NCBI GenBank assembly: GCA_021229015.1
Contig: CM037784.1
Location: forward strand, 66,119,223-66,183,222
Direction of reading: 5' to 3'
DNA: 64,000 bases
DNA from: Solen grandis
Taxonomy: Eukaryota; Mollusca; Bivalvia; Adapedonta; Solenidae
Positions 35,438 through 50,500 of the stretch are shown one piece after another (positions within the stretch are counted from its first letter, which is position 1; the number at the start of each line of letters is the position of its first letter). Made by a program: the position numbers and the translations under genes. The notes beneath the pieces were generated by a model. The model did no database searches, had not been told where the DNA came from, and saw only the letters and a list, made by a program, of their open reading frames with translations.

Positions 35438-35548
35438 TCAAGTTTTCAGGCCTGCTGGGGCCTCAAGTTTTTTCAGTTCCTTCTTCAGATTACTGACTGC
35501 ATTCTCCAGTTTGGAGCACTTGCTGGTCCTCAGCCAATCCTTAACCTC
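35438..35548 (-). CDS. Exon 21: last coding exon with stop
   Basis: Residues 695-730; [20 protein letters not shown] then [16 protein letters not shown] and TGA at 35438-35440. The helix resembles the BIRC6 tail (ALKRHTAQLREELLKL) but the protein ends earlier. Confidence 0.92.
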   Translation of the reverse strand, partial: EVKDWLRTSKCSKLENAVSNLKKELKKLEAPAGLKT

Positions 35549-38500
35549 CTGAAAATGAATATGTTCTGATTCATTAGACCACCATGTTTTATTACTTTGT
35601 TAAGCTTCAACCTCATTTTGCAAAACCTATCTACCTATTTGATAGATTTAACATCCCACTGACAGTATTTCAGTCATTTGGAGACTATGTCTATTTGAGA
35701 CAGATATAGTGCTGCCACACTGTAGTATCATGCCGTAGATATGTGGCATTATACCACTCCCAGTCACGTTATCCTAACAACAGGCCAACCAGTCCTAGAA
35801 CGACCCTTATATGTTGAGCGCCAAGCAAGGGAGCTAAACCAGTACCATTTTTTATCTATATGTTATCTATATTGTTATGTATAAAATGTTAAATTTATGC
35901 ATTATACAGGTGGCCTCTAGTACATGTCTAACTAAACTCTGGTAGATTGCAGCAAGTGATGGAATCCACAACCTTCTGGTCAAGGGACAGACCTCCTAAC
36001 CACATCTAAGACTTGTACATTAACATGGCTTGATAGAACTTTTGATCCAGGCTAGGGATACTGTGACAAATACTGTACCTGCAGTATAAGATCCTTCTTC
36101 AGATAAAAGTGGGTTCGGATGACCTCCTCGAAGCCTGGGGGTGGATGTTGGAGCTGACCAATCATTGCATGGTTGATGCAATGGATGCGAATATCTGAAG
36201 TAACACACATATTATACAGAACTGTCGGAGAAAGATTTCATATACTGGAAATTTCACTTGATATCAAACATCCTGAAACTGTTAATTATGGATGGATTAA
36301 AAGCAAGAGAGAGTACTGTTGTCCAATGGTAACATAAAAGACAGCAGATCTGAAACCCCATTGGATAGCAAGGATTATTCATGACCTTCCCAGGAGCAAA
36401 GTACTGATCAAACCCAGGAACCATCAAGAGGGATGTGTAGAAGTTATACAAAGTTGTTTCCCAATCAATGTAAAAAAAATAAATTTTAAACTAAAAAATA
36501 GAAAACTTGGGGTGGAGGGGACAAAATTTCATTTTCTCGTCAGACAGAAAGACAAGATATTAGTCTGTTAGTTTAACCACATACTTTTTTAACCTGTAGA
36601 CATAGAAGGAAAGATGTTTAATACTTATGATTTATGTTTCAGCCAAGTGAACTAGCCTACACAGAATAGAGCACAATGACCTCAGTATACTTGCTTGTTT
36701 GACTGGGTTCATTGTCCCCATTGACAGTATTCCAGTCATTTACAGACTCTACATGAGACAGATACAGTGTTGTCTCACTGCAATATCATTCCTGAAACAA
36801 ATGGCATGATACCACACAAAGTAAGATTATCCTGGCACTAAGAAAATCAGCCCTGGAACTACTTTCATATGCTGATCACCAAGAACAAGGAAGATATACT
36901 AATACCATTTCTAAATACTTAGATATGACACCCTCAGGGATTTAAAAACCCATGACCACCCTTTTAGCACTCAAACCACACAACCATAGGGACCAGTCAT
37001 TAACCCTTTCCCTCATATAGACTCATTTTGACGCACTCAATAGGTATCATATAAAGCCTGATCTGCAGAAAACCACAGTTAAACCTTACCAAATTTAATT
37101 ACAAAATCCTCATTTCCAGACCACTGAGGAGCAGCGAACAGCATAAAACCTGATCAGCCTGCGAGTTACTCGCATGCTGATCTGGTTTTATGTTGTTCGC
37201 ATAGGTATTTTCATGGTTTCCTCTATGAGGGAAAGGGTTAAGCTTGAGTTAAGATTTGTGACTCACTCTTATTATACTCATCACTCTGTTTCCGCCCACT
37301 CTCTGTATTGATGGACTGCTCAAACCCTGGTTCGTTAAAGTAAGGATCTGGGACCAGGATCAACGACTGTATAGATACAAGCACCTGTAAAAACACAACA
37401 ATCTTATTCATAACATTAACAACTGGATGTCTTATTCTCCACAAGCAATGATTAAAACAATTGGTTATCAAGAACAGTCAGCATTATTTTTCCCCCATCA
37501 GATAATACAAGCAATGCAGTTTAGGTCTCCTCAATGATAAATCTCTCATTTACTCTGAAGTATTTAATGAGAGCTGTCAATTTCTCTAAAAATAACCCAT
37601 TGGAATTACATGTAGTAGTTATACAACACAGCATGCAGAATGCTTATATCTGTTCTTCTTTCTTCATATTTTTTCACTATATTCAGCTCAAAACCAACAA
37701 TGATATTTCAACTCTCTTCCTGTTATTTCTTTCTTTCTCTCATTCATCCTTCTCCCCACCTCTCCATCTTTTCCTGATGTTCTTTCCACCCTCTTTCTCT
37801 TTTACTTTCCACTCCTCGCCCTCCCTCCCCCTCTCTGCCCCCATTTCCATGACCCAACTGCAGTATGGTAGTCCCCATCCTCTCCATCTTTCCTTGCCCA
37901 CCCTCTATCTGCATTTACTCACTCTCGCCTTCCCCCTCTCTGCCCCCATTTCCATGACCCAACTGCAGTATGGTAGTCCCCATCCTTCCTCTCCCTCTTC
38001 CTCTCTGCCCCCACTCCCATGGCCACCTGCAGTATGGTAGACCCCACCTTCCCCCTCTCTGCCCCCGTTTCCATGACCCACCTGCAGTATGGTAGTCCCC
38101 ATCCTTCCTCTCCCTCCTCCTCCCTGCCCCATCCAGGCCCCTGCAGTATGGTAGACCCCACCCTCCCCCTCTCTGCCCCAATTCCCTGGCCCACCTGCAG
38201 TATGTTAGACCCCACCCTCCCCTCTCTGCCCTCTCATGACCCACCTGCAGTATGGTAGACCCCACCTCCTCCTCTCTGCCCCCACTCCCATGACCCACCT
38301 GCAGTATGGTAGACCCCACCCTCCTCCTCTCTGCCCCCACTCCCATGACCCACCTGCAGTATGGTAGACCCTACCCTCCCCCTCTCTGCCCCCACTCCCA
38401 TGACCCACCTGCAGTATGGTAGACGCTTTCTCATTCCATTCCTCTCCTGTCTGGCCCTGCCAAGTTCCCAGCAATGACAGACACACTGTTCCACAACTGT

Positions 38501-41500
38501 AAATACATAAAACAATTGTACCTACTGAAAACTTTCCTTCTAAAATGTGATTCTTAATTGCCTTGTGCAGTTTTTTTTTCAAATACATAAAACCATAAAG
38601 TTTCTTTAACATATACAAAAAGAGGGAGAGAGGCTTTATTTCAAAATTGCATTTCAAGTAAAGTACATTTTAATGTACATTGAAACATCTATCTTGTTAC
38701 ATATTCATACTGGTTCACAAGGTGCTCATGTTAATGATTATTTTCTCTAAAATATTATTTTAACATCAGTTTTCTTAGTTTATATTGATATTTAAATTTC
38801 ACAATAATGAAGTTTATGAATAAACAGTGTTGCAAGCATCGTAATCATTCCTAATTTTTCTATTTTATTTGCAATTCTCTGTTTGAGAATGATTTATTTT
38901 TCAAATACAATTCTCCATTTATTACTAGTAATTCTTTTCAATGGTTAACAACAGCTGTCTATTTCAGGTCAAAATAATAAGATTTATCTTCCTACAATAA
39001 ACTCGAACTATCACTATGGTTGATTAATACATCATTGTCCAGCATTGTGTTCTTGTCATGTGAGTATAGGACACGATGTGACGAGTCATGATCTATGTGA
39101 TGAAGCAAGACAAGGTGGATTCCTATACAGCCCCTTTACAGTGAAGCAGGGATAAAAAAATACATATATATGTTTGGATACACATGTACAAGTATTCAAA
39201 ACCTGTAACTCAGTCTTCATATTCCTTATTGTTACCAGAACTTACTTGTATAGATTAGGGTTGAATCGCACAGTTCCATGCCCGGTTGTCTGCAGGTTGA
39301 CTTTAGGTGGGGCCATGGGGTAGTTGGTTGGGAAATATATGTCAAACACAAAACACCCAGATGAGTATGGAGTCCCCTCTGGCCTGTGATTGGAAACATA
39401 AACATTGTAATGTATACACTCTTACTGTTATGGAAAAGGCAAGCCAAAACAAAAATATTTCTATGTAAAAACTAATTTTAATATAAGTAAAAAAAATATA
39501 AAGGGAAACATTTCTATACTTAACCATGTAAATGAAAATAATTGTAAGAGAACTCTATAAGTATTATTTCTCGCATAGATATATGATGTAAAAGTTAATT
39601 TTAATTTTCTTTTTATGAATTTATTTATTTTCACATTTTATAAATACAGATAATTACAAGTACAAGTATATAATCACACTTGTACACATCTAAGTGTATA
39701 AAGATCTTATTTGATACCAAGATCCTTTTCAAATGTTAAATATGTTAAAATATAATGCAATGGATACAAATGATCTTCACAATATGAACAAAATTTTAAT
39801 CTGATGAAATATTCAACAAGACATAAAACTTTTAAATACCTACCCAGTGATAAGGGCTTGCATTAAGGATATTTTGTCATCATCCTAAAACATATTGACA
39901 ATAAGTTGTGCATTATGCTATTTGCTAAGGCACACAGCTGTATTTCATATAATATCATGCAAGCAGGAGTTCTCTTGAAACAATATTCTCTGAAACATAG
40001 ATTGTCTATCAGTTTAAAAGTTAAGACAAGCCATCATTCAATGATATACTGTCACAAAAGGTCCTTAATTTTCTTCATAATTTGGAGAAAAACGTCTGTT
40101 TCTTGAAACAAAGCATTACCGGTATAACTGCTTATTTGGAACCAGACCATATATAACTCGTTATACTGAAATGTGTTGTCACAATATGACAACAACTTAC
40201 AAATTAAGTAATTTTGGTCAGTGGTTTTAACTTATTTACAAGAAACTGCGCAGGTATCACTCTTCACAGCAACTTCAAGAAGAAACCAATTCTAACCATT
40301 TGTTTCGTAGAAGAAGATTTTTAAATCTTCTATATGGAGTATTTTAAATAACAAGCCAACCTGTAGGGTCCTCATTTTTCAAGGGATCAACTTTATTTAG
40401 CAATTATGGTTGACAGCCATGAGGTGACCATTTGAGCTGAATAAAATTAAATTCTGGCCATTGGCTTCATAGAAGATAAATTTTTACATTTTCTTTATCA
40501 GGAAACAAACTGACCTCGTAGGGTCCTCTTTTTTTCAAGGGATCAACTTTATTTTAGCAATTATAGTAGACAGCAAGAGGTGACCATTTGTGTTGAATGA
40601 AATTCAGGCCATTGGCTTCATAGAAGAATTTTGAAATTTTATATGTATTGTATATAAGGAAAATTGCAGACACACTATGTGCCTCATTTATTAAGGGATC
40701 AACTTCATATTAGAAATTATAGCATTTACGCCAAAGAAAATAAAATTATGACCACTGGCTTCAGAGGAGAAGATTTTTGAAGTTTTCAAAGTTAAATTCT
40801 GTTGGTTGCCATGGCAACCAGAGTTGTGTGTGGCTCAAGTTTATCTTAGCAACTTTTGTGGAGATCAACCCAATGATAATTCATGCCAAGTTCATCAATT
40901 TCTACCCAGTGGTTTCAGAGAGGACTTTAAAAGCAAATTGTTGACAATGGACAATGCACAACAATTTTAGCACAAAGTGCTCTGGTGAGCTAAAAACAAC
41001 TGCTGAGATTTTAAAACCAAGAAACAAAAAAAAGCATATCATAAACTTATGATAATAAAATATACATATCATAATAAATAATAGCAGACTTACCGTTCTG
41101 ACAAATATTGATGAAGACAATTCAAGGGGTAAAGAAGTGGACAATGATGAAAGCTCTTGGGCAATTCGGATAACCTGCATAAAAAATGGATGATAGGTAA
41201 GATGTTACTCTCAACCATTAAATATTGTCATATCAATAGCTATGGTGTCATTTAACCATATTTTACCTTTGACCTTTTGTTATGGGAAGGCTATAAAGGA
41301 AATGAAGTATGCAGCCAATATAGAACTTGATAAGTCTGCGAACACCCCATGGCTTGATCAGGTTTTATGCTGTTTGTTATTCAACATATCCTCAGGATTA
41401 ACACAGTGTACTATAGATAGGGATTTACTTTCAGCCCTGTCAGGCTTGTCAAAGGTATAACACAGAGAGTAAACTGCCAACTATGGATGGTAAATTAAAA

Positions 41501-44500
41501 AAGGAACATCACCTTCAATGATATATCTTAACAGGAACTAGGATATATATCTAAATATTTAAACTTTAACCCTTTCCCTCATATAGACTCATTTTGACGC
41601 ACTCAATAGGTATCACATAAAGCCTGATCTGTAGAAACCACGTTAAACCTTACCAAATTTAATTACAAAATCCTCATTTCCAGACCACTGAAGAGCAGTG
41701 AACAGCATAAAACCTGATCAGCCTGCGAGTTACTCGCAGGCTGATCTGGTTTTATGCTGTTTGCATAGGTCTTTTCATGGTGTCCTCTGTGAGGGAAAGG
41801 GTTAATGTATGATTCTTAGTTTCTGAATCAAGTGGAAAAAAAAGTCTTTTAATGCTCCATTAGCAAAATAACTTTTTTTTTTTTTTTTGGCAGCTTCTGC
41901 TGTTCTCAGTAATATATTTTGGAGAAATAACAAGAGAGTCAAGATGGCCCTTCGTCGATCACCTAAATACCAGCGCATATACAGGTAAATACCAGCGCAT
42001 ATACAGGCAATCTAAAATGTTGTTTTACATCAATGAATAAAGCTTTTGAAAACCATCTGATAAAGTATAAACAGTCTAAAAATTGTGTATAACACTGTAA
42101 AATACTCTAAACATGTTCCATGAAGATTAGGCAAAGAAATGAGGCCTCTAGTGTTCACATGGTTTCCTTAAGATTTGCCCTGGGGACCTATTTTTGAGAT
42201 CCACATGACCCAGTGTTTAAGTCATCAGATATCAAATGCAAACAAATATTCTGACCAAGTTTCATGAAGATTGGCAAAAAGATGTAGCCTCTACAGTGTT
42301 TACATGGTGTTTCTAAGATTTGTCCTGGTGACATACTTTTTGACATTATTTGATCAATTTTAACTTAGAGATTTAATGCAAACAAACATTCTGACCAAGT
42401 ATCTTAGAGATTCAGTCAAAAATGTGACTTCTAATATGTCTACATGTTATTTGTTTAAGACACATGACGGTGTTTGATGCATGGCAGACAACAAACAAAA
42501 ACTAAACACAAAAGCTCATCCTGATCACAAGTGCCGAGATAAGTTAAATAGGACATTAAAAGAAACAGAATTTCACCAAATCAGGTAACATACTCGATAA
42601 TGAATGCAGTGGTAAAATAAAAGTTATTTCTGAAGGAGTATATATTTTGATTTTTCTTTCTTTCAGTGTACATACACAAGAACATAACTTTGTCTGCTTA
42701 GATTCTACTATTTTTCATTGACTACTCAGAAAAGAAGTGTCTTTTTTAAGAGAAAAGAATATTTAGGTATCATAACGATAAACAAGAGGGCCATGATGGC
42801 CCTGAATCGCTCACCTGAGAAATATTGCATTCATTGCCTTTTATAACACAGTCATACTCAATACATTTGCTGAGTACAGCAAAATAATCTTAATCCCACA
42901 CAAAAACTGTACCTGTGGTCTGAATTTTGATGGTTAAAGCTATAAAATCAAGTGACACACCTAGGGAGGGACCAATTTTGACCCAAGAGCCATGATTTGA
43001 AAACTTGGTCCTGGTCTACAAGGCCATGTTACATACCAAATATCTAAACCCATGATCATGTGGTGTCTGACAAGAAGATCTTTTAAAGACTCCCCTATAT
43101 AAGTCTATGTAAAATTAAGTGACCCTTGCGGCAGGGCCAATTCTGAGCCATGATTTGAACAAACTTGGTATATGTCTATAAGGCCATGTAACACACCAAA
43201 TATCTAAACTCCAGGCCTTGTGGTTTCTGACAAGAATTTTTTTCTAGTTTTTCCTATACAAGCCTATGTAAAATCAAGTGACCCCTTAGGCGGGCCAGTT
43301 TTGACTCCAGGGCTATGACTTGAACAAACTAGGTAGATGTCCATAAGGCCATGTTACACACAAAATATCTAAACTCCAGGCCTTGTGGTTTCTGAAAAGA
43401 AGATTTTTCTAGATTTTCCTATTTTAGCCTATGTAAAATCACGTGACCCCTGGGGTGGGGCCAATTTTGACCCCAGGGCCATGATTTGAACAAACCTAGT
43501 AGATACTCATAAGGTCATGTTACACACAAAATATCTTAACTCCAGGCCTTGTGGTTTCTGAGAAGAAGATTTTTCTAGATTTTCCTATTTTAGCCTATGC
43601 AAAATCAAGTGACCCCTGGGACAGGACCAATTTTGACCCCAGGGCATGACTTGAACAAACTTTGAAGAAATCCACTAGACAATGCTACACATCAAATATC
43701 TTAACTCCAGGCCTTGTGGTTTCTGAGATTTTTTTTTTTTCATATATAAGCCAATGTAAAATCAAGTGACCCCTGGGGCGGGGCCAATTTTGACCCCCCG
43801 GTCATGATTTGAATAAACTTGGTAGAGGTTCACAAGACAATGCTACACACCAAATACCTAAGCTCTAGGCCTTTCAGTTTTGCGGAAGAAGATTTTCAAA
43901 ATTTGCATTTTTAAAACCTATTTTTAGCTCCTGTGACCTATTTTTTCAACCAATCAAAATAATTTGAACAACTTTGTTAGAGGACATCATAAGGATGATT
44001 CCTATGAAGTTTGGTCAAAATCCATTAAGCAGTTTAGGAGGAGATGTTGTTTAAAGGAAATTGTTGATGCCGGATGCACGGATGGATGACGGACAAAAGG
44101 CGATCACAAAAGCTCACCATGAGCACGTTGTGCTCAGGTGAGCTAAAAACCACAGTAAATATAGCAGAGCTAAAACTAAAATGATGTGCTTAAAAAGCCT
44201 CAAGCACTGCATACTGAAATAATAATAATGGTTGGTTCAGCCATAAATATTGCATCCAGTGCATTTAAACTAAACAAACAAGGCTCTATACAATGATGGC
44301 ACCATCAGCAGGTACCAGCATATCTCTGATTCTACATTTACAAGTGTTTGACCTTGGTCAAAGACAATTGTTTGCAAACCAATGTCAAGCTTCAGTGGGT
44401 ATGCATTATCAGTGAATAAATAATAACAAAAGTCGCTGGTGTTGCTCGCAACACATTAGTCCCCTACCAGTACAGTGCATAATCTCCATATCGCCAGTTT

Positions 44501-47500
44501 TTCATATGATAATTTTTATAAATGTAGCTCAAATATTCTTTGAGTTACTAAAGGATTTCCATAACCATAGCAATCGGTTTTGTGATTAGAGGAAAAAACA
44601 AAGTAACATGCATAAACTCCATATTGTCATATTTTCACATACTAACTTTCATTTGCGTAGATTGTATGCTTTTTGAGTTATTAAAGGATCAGTTTGTTAA
44701 AGACATATCCTGACTATTTCAGTTACCATAGCAAACAGAATTTTGATACTGGGAAAAAACAAAGGGATGTGCATAATCTCCATTCTGAAATCTATTCATA
44801 TACACACAGTTTCATCAACTTAACTAAAATGTTTTCCTGTTTTTCTTTTTCCAGGACATACAGACAGCATGTAATCCAAATATATTACCTTTAACCTCTA
44901 AGCCAGGTCTTAAACTTTGACCTGGATTATAAGCCTGCACCTTTTTACTGCAGAAACAAGGTCTTTTACACCCATTCACTAAATGTGACCTTGGTCTTTG
45001 AGCTATGAACCTGAATCATATGCCTGCACACTGTTTCATCATTATGAACAATTACGCCAAATCATTTTAAATCTCAATACCTGACAAAAGTTACTGTTTA
45101 GAGGAAGAAATTTGAGAGAGACACCCACCTAATCAATGTCTTTTTTCAAACAAATACATATTACCAGATGTTCATGTTTTTAAAGACAATCACATAGACA
45201 AATCTGCACAATATTTACTCATTTCAACATCAGGAAAAACTATTTTAAAGGTCAAGATAAAAACTCTATACTGATGCAAATTCCTTAAAATGAATTTATA
45301 CTGAGTGTGGGATACCAGTGAAAAAGGGATCAAAGATGAAAATGGTAATGGTCAGATGATCAATATTGAGATGCAGACAACAAGCAAGCTGACGACACCA
45401 AGGGTATTAGCAATATGTCAGCCCTATTCATAGAATTACTGTAAACCAATATTTGCATTTTACCATTAACCTGAATGTTAACAGTCATACAAGTTTTCAC
45501 ACTTCAGCCTGGTGGACAAACTAGAGCTATCACTAGAGGTGATTAATAACCCCCTATAACACTTTGTCTTCATATAATGTAGGACATGACATGATGTGAT
45601 GGGACATGACTGGACACTTTCGTAAAGCAGGGAACAATAAATATCAGGGTACAGTTACAGGATTCATACCAGCCACAAAAATGCTATTATAAAATTAAGA
45701 TATGCAAAATCATTTCAGTTTTACACTATGATTTAACTTAAACGGATTATATCAAAACCATTCTGACTAGTCAACTGTAAGCTGCCCAAGCTGTAACAAA
45801 ACAATGTGAGATAATTCAAGACAAAAACTTAAAGGAGTTACTCAGATTCCCTCCTTCATTGTTCACCCTTTTACCAAACCTAATAAGCCTTGAAAACAAA
45901 ACATTGTGGATGTGTAATGGAAACTCAACACAGCTCAAAATACTCCAATGGTATACACAATATCATACTTACTGAAGGTAATTTCTCTTTATACTGAAAC
46001 AAATATAATACCTACGAGTAGTACAAATTATGCCCGAGTTGCCTTAATAGTCGATCATTTCAAATTATATTTTATACTATTCTCTATGTACTTAAAGTCT
46101 ACATTTTAGACTCTGGTGCTAAGTCCCAAATGTTTATCTCAATATGGCAGTCCCTACCAAAGACTTAAGTAATGTTATTTGTTATTTAACTGTTGCAGAA
46201 ATGTTCAGGGGCCTGGACTGTTAAAAATGCACAAAGGGGAGCAAATTTTTAGCTTTATCATGATACAACTTCATACCAAAACTCTGCTAATATCTCTTAA
46301 ACATGAATAAAAAAGGTCTGTAAAAATATTCTTTTTCAAAATGAGGAACAAGGGTAACACCATTAGCACTGGCCAATTAATGACAGGAATGTAACAAAAC
46401 CAATTTGTATTTAAAATGTTCACAAAGCAATTAGACCATAATATTTTGGGTTTTGTTGGGCCTGGGTCTATAACATGAACCCAGTACACAGACATTTCTC
46501 GTGAGATGAAGTGAAGTGTGCAAGATATGACCAGGTGAAGCTCTGTTTATCACCTACTTGTGCTTTAGAAGACTGGCGGGAGTTGGATGATGACAACATA
46601 CTGGCGTGATGATGGCACTGACTACCTTCAACTGTGGAGAAATAATGAAAACATTGACAAAATAACCCAACCTTCATGTCAACTGGATATTACGACAAAA
46701 ATATGCAATAACCTGGAAAATTATTTAACAACAAGACATGACTGAACACAGCTAGCATGATTCCAGTAAAGTCCCCACTTCACAAAGTGAAGAGAGAGGT
46801 ACAAAAATATGTAAATGACACTGCCTTATATGGACAACTTGGGTGCCATGGTAACCCCACAACTTACTGGGTATATCACATGTCTGGAACTGTAGCTTCT
46901 TCATCACTTCCCTGTACTGGGTCTCCAGCATGGAGTAGGTCTGCAACAGATTGTTATACACCATTCAACAAGACCAATCACAGATCATATTCGTATAGCA
47001 TCTAAAGTTAAGAATCAGTGATTTTATTTAGAGAATTTCTTCTATACCTTTCCTACGATTTGATACAAAGGTCTATAATGGTAGATATTTGTTCTCTTCA
47101 TTAGGTATATAAGCTTTTTAGTTTGAAAATGTCATATTTCAGAACATGCAAAATTTAAAATTTCAATTGAAGTAAATAAATAAATAATATTAATACTAGT
47201 AAATGTATTATATCTATACATTGAGCATATTTTTTGGCTTATACAAGGCCAATGTCATTATTGGAAGTTAATCAGATCACTAGAGTCAAAAATAGATGTT
47301 GGTTAATTGTTGTAGGAATTGACAAATGTTAGGAGGGATTCTGATATTTTTATGTTTTTACCATCACTGCAATTACATTTAAGTCACATAGCATGTCAAG
47401 TTTCTTTCTTCCTGAGGAAGATTGAGAGTGTATAGAGGCAGTCTGGTAGAACCAGCTGAAATCTTCCTCACATGAAAAATGCAAGTGACCACTCACAGTG

Positions 47501-50500
47501 GTGAGGGCCAAAGTGATAATAAATCAGCGACTATAACCACTCAGTCACAGAAGCCCCCTCAGTTTTGAAGGCAAATCCCTTCAAAGGAATGAGGATATTG
47601 TTATTGAAAGGCAACCATTATAGAGAATAGTAGTTATTAGAGGAAGCACTATAATGTGCAAAATGTGCAAACATGAAAAATTAGATTACATGTATTTGAG
47701 TTTAAAAAAAGTACCTCCTTAAGGTCCTCACTAAAATGGGAGGAGAAATGTTATACATGACTGACCTTTGCAATATTCAACTTTCCGCATGTATTAGCAT
47801 TGGAAGTCAACTCCCCACTGGCTGCATCCCCGCTGACATGAATGTCTGCCATGTGACAGTTTCTACATCGCTGCAGGAGGCCACCGTTCTCCATGCTGTC
47901 TGCTCAATACACACAGGGCAAGTTTAAAGTGGTAGAATTACATGCAGATACCATGTTAGAGACACAAGTACAATTATTAATATATTCAGTAGGTGGACAA
48001 AGTTATACACATGTTAGATTATGTCATAAAGATAAATGTTGGTCAACAGCTTGCAGTTGTATATTATCTCCTGTCATAAATATACAGAGTGCAAACTATG
48101 AGCACTATAAACACTGAACAGATATGCCACTGAAGCTTTCTCTTGCATGTACATGTTCCACCTCTAACCTGAACCTGTGAATTTATTTTCTTCCTGTCCA
48201 CTATATGTTTAGTACCTATTTATAAAATATGCATAAAAGGGCAAAAAGAAATGTATTTATATGGTGGGTGTAAAATATATCACAGAATCATTGTAAGAGT
48301 TGAAATGACTGGCAAATTTGATATTTGCACATTTAGCAAAGACAATTACTCATACTAACCTCACCATATTACTTTGTCTATGCCCATCCCAGTACCTCAT
48401 GTAGTTTTATTTATTTCAATTCTTCTTTTCTAAGTCTAATAACAATTACCTTGACCCTAACCACCCCAAGTACACCTTATGGGTTCAAGCTCATTTTTGT
48501 GACAGTGAAGAAATGTTCCAAGGGCCACTGGAGTACCATGGCCAGCTCATGATGTATTCAAGGTGAAAGGGACAGGACAGGTTACATTACAGTAGGACTG
48601 GACGAGATAGGACATGCATGCATGATTCCAGTTAAGCTCAAATTCTCAAAGTGAACCAGAGGTAACTTTATATAAATGAAGTATACTTACGACTGACTAG
48701 CTTAAACAAAACTATGAACTCCCTGAAACAAAATGACACAGGTTATAGAATTTTGGAATATAAGTGGGTACATAAAACACAATGGGTTTCAATTGAGATA
48801 GAGACTGTTTATTCACATTCATAATAGTAACCAGTGTTTTTAATTGAGATCATGACTAAAGTCTCTTGGGCTAAAATTAGTTTAATTCAGCAGTTCTTTC
48901 ATTGCAAGTGGGGGCTTCCTTTAGTATTATCATTGGAGTTTTATATATGGTAAATCAATTATAAAGAACATCATGTGATTGACTGTGTAACTGTAAAGCC
49001 TTGCTACTATATATGTTAGTGTTTTGGAAAACTGCAGATCAACTTTTTTTTGAAAAACATTTTAAAATGCCATAGCCAGTGATAATGTACTTGACTGTGG
49101 ATTTGTAAAATGTGAGTTCAAAACCCATTTGGTACTAGTTCAACCGATGAGTTGTCAAGTGGTATTAACATAAGATGTAGAAAAATTAGTTTCCAAATCA
49201 AAAAAAGATATTTTGAAGAAATACTTTTGTATTCATGTAACAGTTTGTCATATCATGTTGATGCATCAATGTAAAAATCACATGGACATTTCATTTCCTC
49301 CCAATAGGATAAAAGGTAGAGCAAGGAAAACAATAAACTTCTTAACGGTCTATTTTTCATAAACTTTATCTCTACAGAGACCGAAGAATGGTGAGTGTCC
49401 TAAAACGCAACAAACAAATAGAATCATACATCAGTTTGCACAAACTAACCATCAAAACTATATTAAAATTCTGAAGAGATTACCTCATGAATATTTATTC
49501 ACAAATTTATAACTTGATAAATATTAATTAAATGAAACTTTAAATTGTGTATATGAAACAATGGATTTTTCTTTGCAGTTAAATCTGTGAAGACTTTGAC
49601 CTCAATAGCATATGACTAGGAGCTGTCTAATCTAGGTCTCCTCTGTTTACCACAGCATCAAGACATGAGTATGAATATAAAGGATCGAGAATATGAGCAT
49701 AGTATGACAATGATATTGTGACCCTCACATTGTGACCACCATACCTAGCCAACTTTTCCTCCCCTGAGGTGCGGGTCCCCACTACGTCTCTGTGTACAGG
49801 GGGAGGGGTACAACGTGTGTTCCACTTCTTTTTCAGCAAGCTGTTCAGACACTTTCCGCTGTCTGGCCAGGTCTCAGTGTCGCTGCTGTCGTACCCATTG
49901 TCCAGCTGCAGACAGTGTTCTGGCACTGCCCCATTGGCTGGCTTCTGGATCTGCTTCATCATAACTGAGGCCTATGGGCAACAGAGGGGTTCTTATATAA
50001 ACATTCTATTCAGTTACTGGTCTTTCTTACTACCCATTTTAAAGGAAACATTAATGAGAAATAGGAATCCAGGGACAAATCTGATTACAGGAAATGTTTT
50101 TTTTATAAAATAAACTAAGAATTGTTGAGAGTATACTCAATGATGAGTTATCCAATCACTGACACCGCTGATGATCAACATGGCTCTAACTCGAGATAAT
50201 TTATTTGATATATATATACATATACTGGATGATGACTTTTATGTTCCAATAGTATGATACTAAAAGATCAAGAAGATATCACCATGACTGGTGACCACCC
50301 ACCATCCTGTCCAGGTTCTCAAGGAGCTGATACACTGACGCCTCCTGGCCTGGGAGACAGCACAACAAGGGCAGCAACTCCTTTCTATATGCTAAAACAG
50401 AAAACAAATACTATAATACAATTACACACTGTGATTACTGCTTAGGAATGCAATTAAACATCATGGCTACTTCTTGTAATTAAAATGTAGATATCATAAT

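Noticed and set aside
37915..38346. Long minus-strand ORFs rich in Gly/Glu/Arg over the intronic minisatellite
   Set aside because: They follow from a stop-free tandem repeat; the real coding part is only exon 18 (38409-38496).
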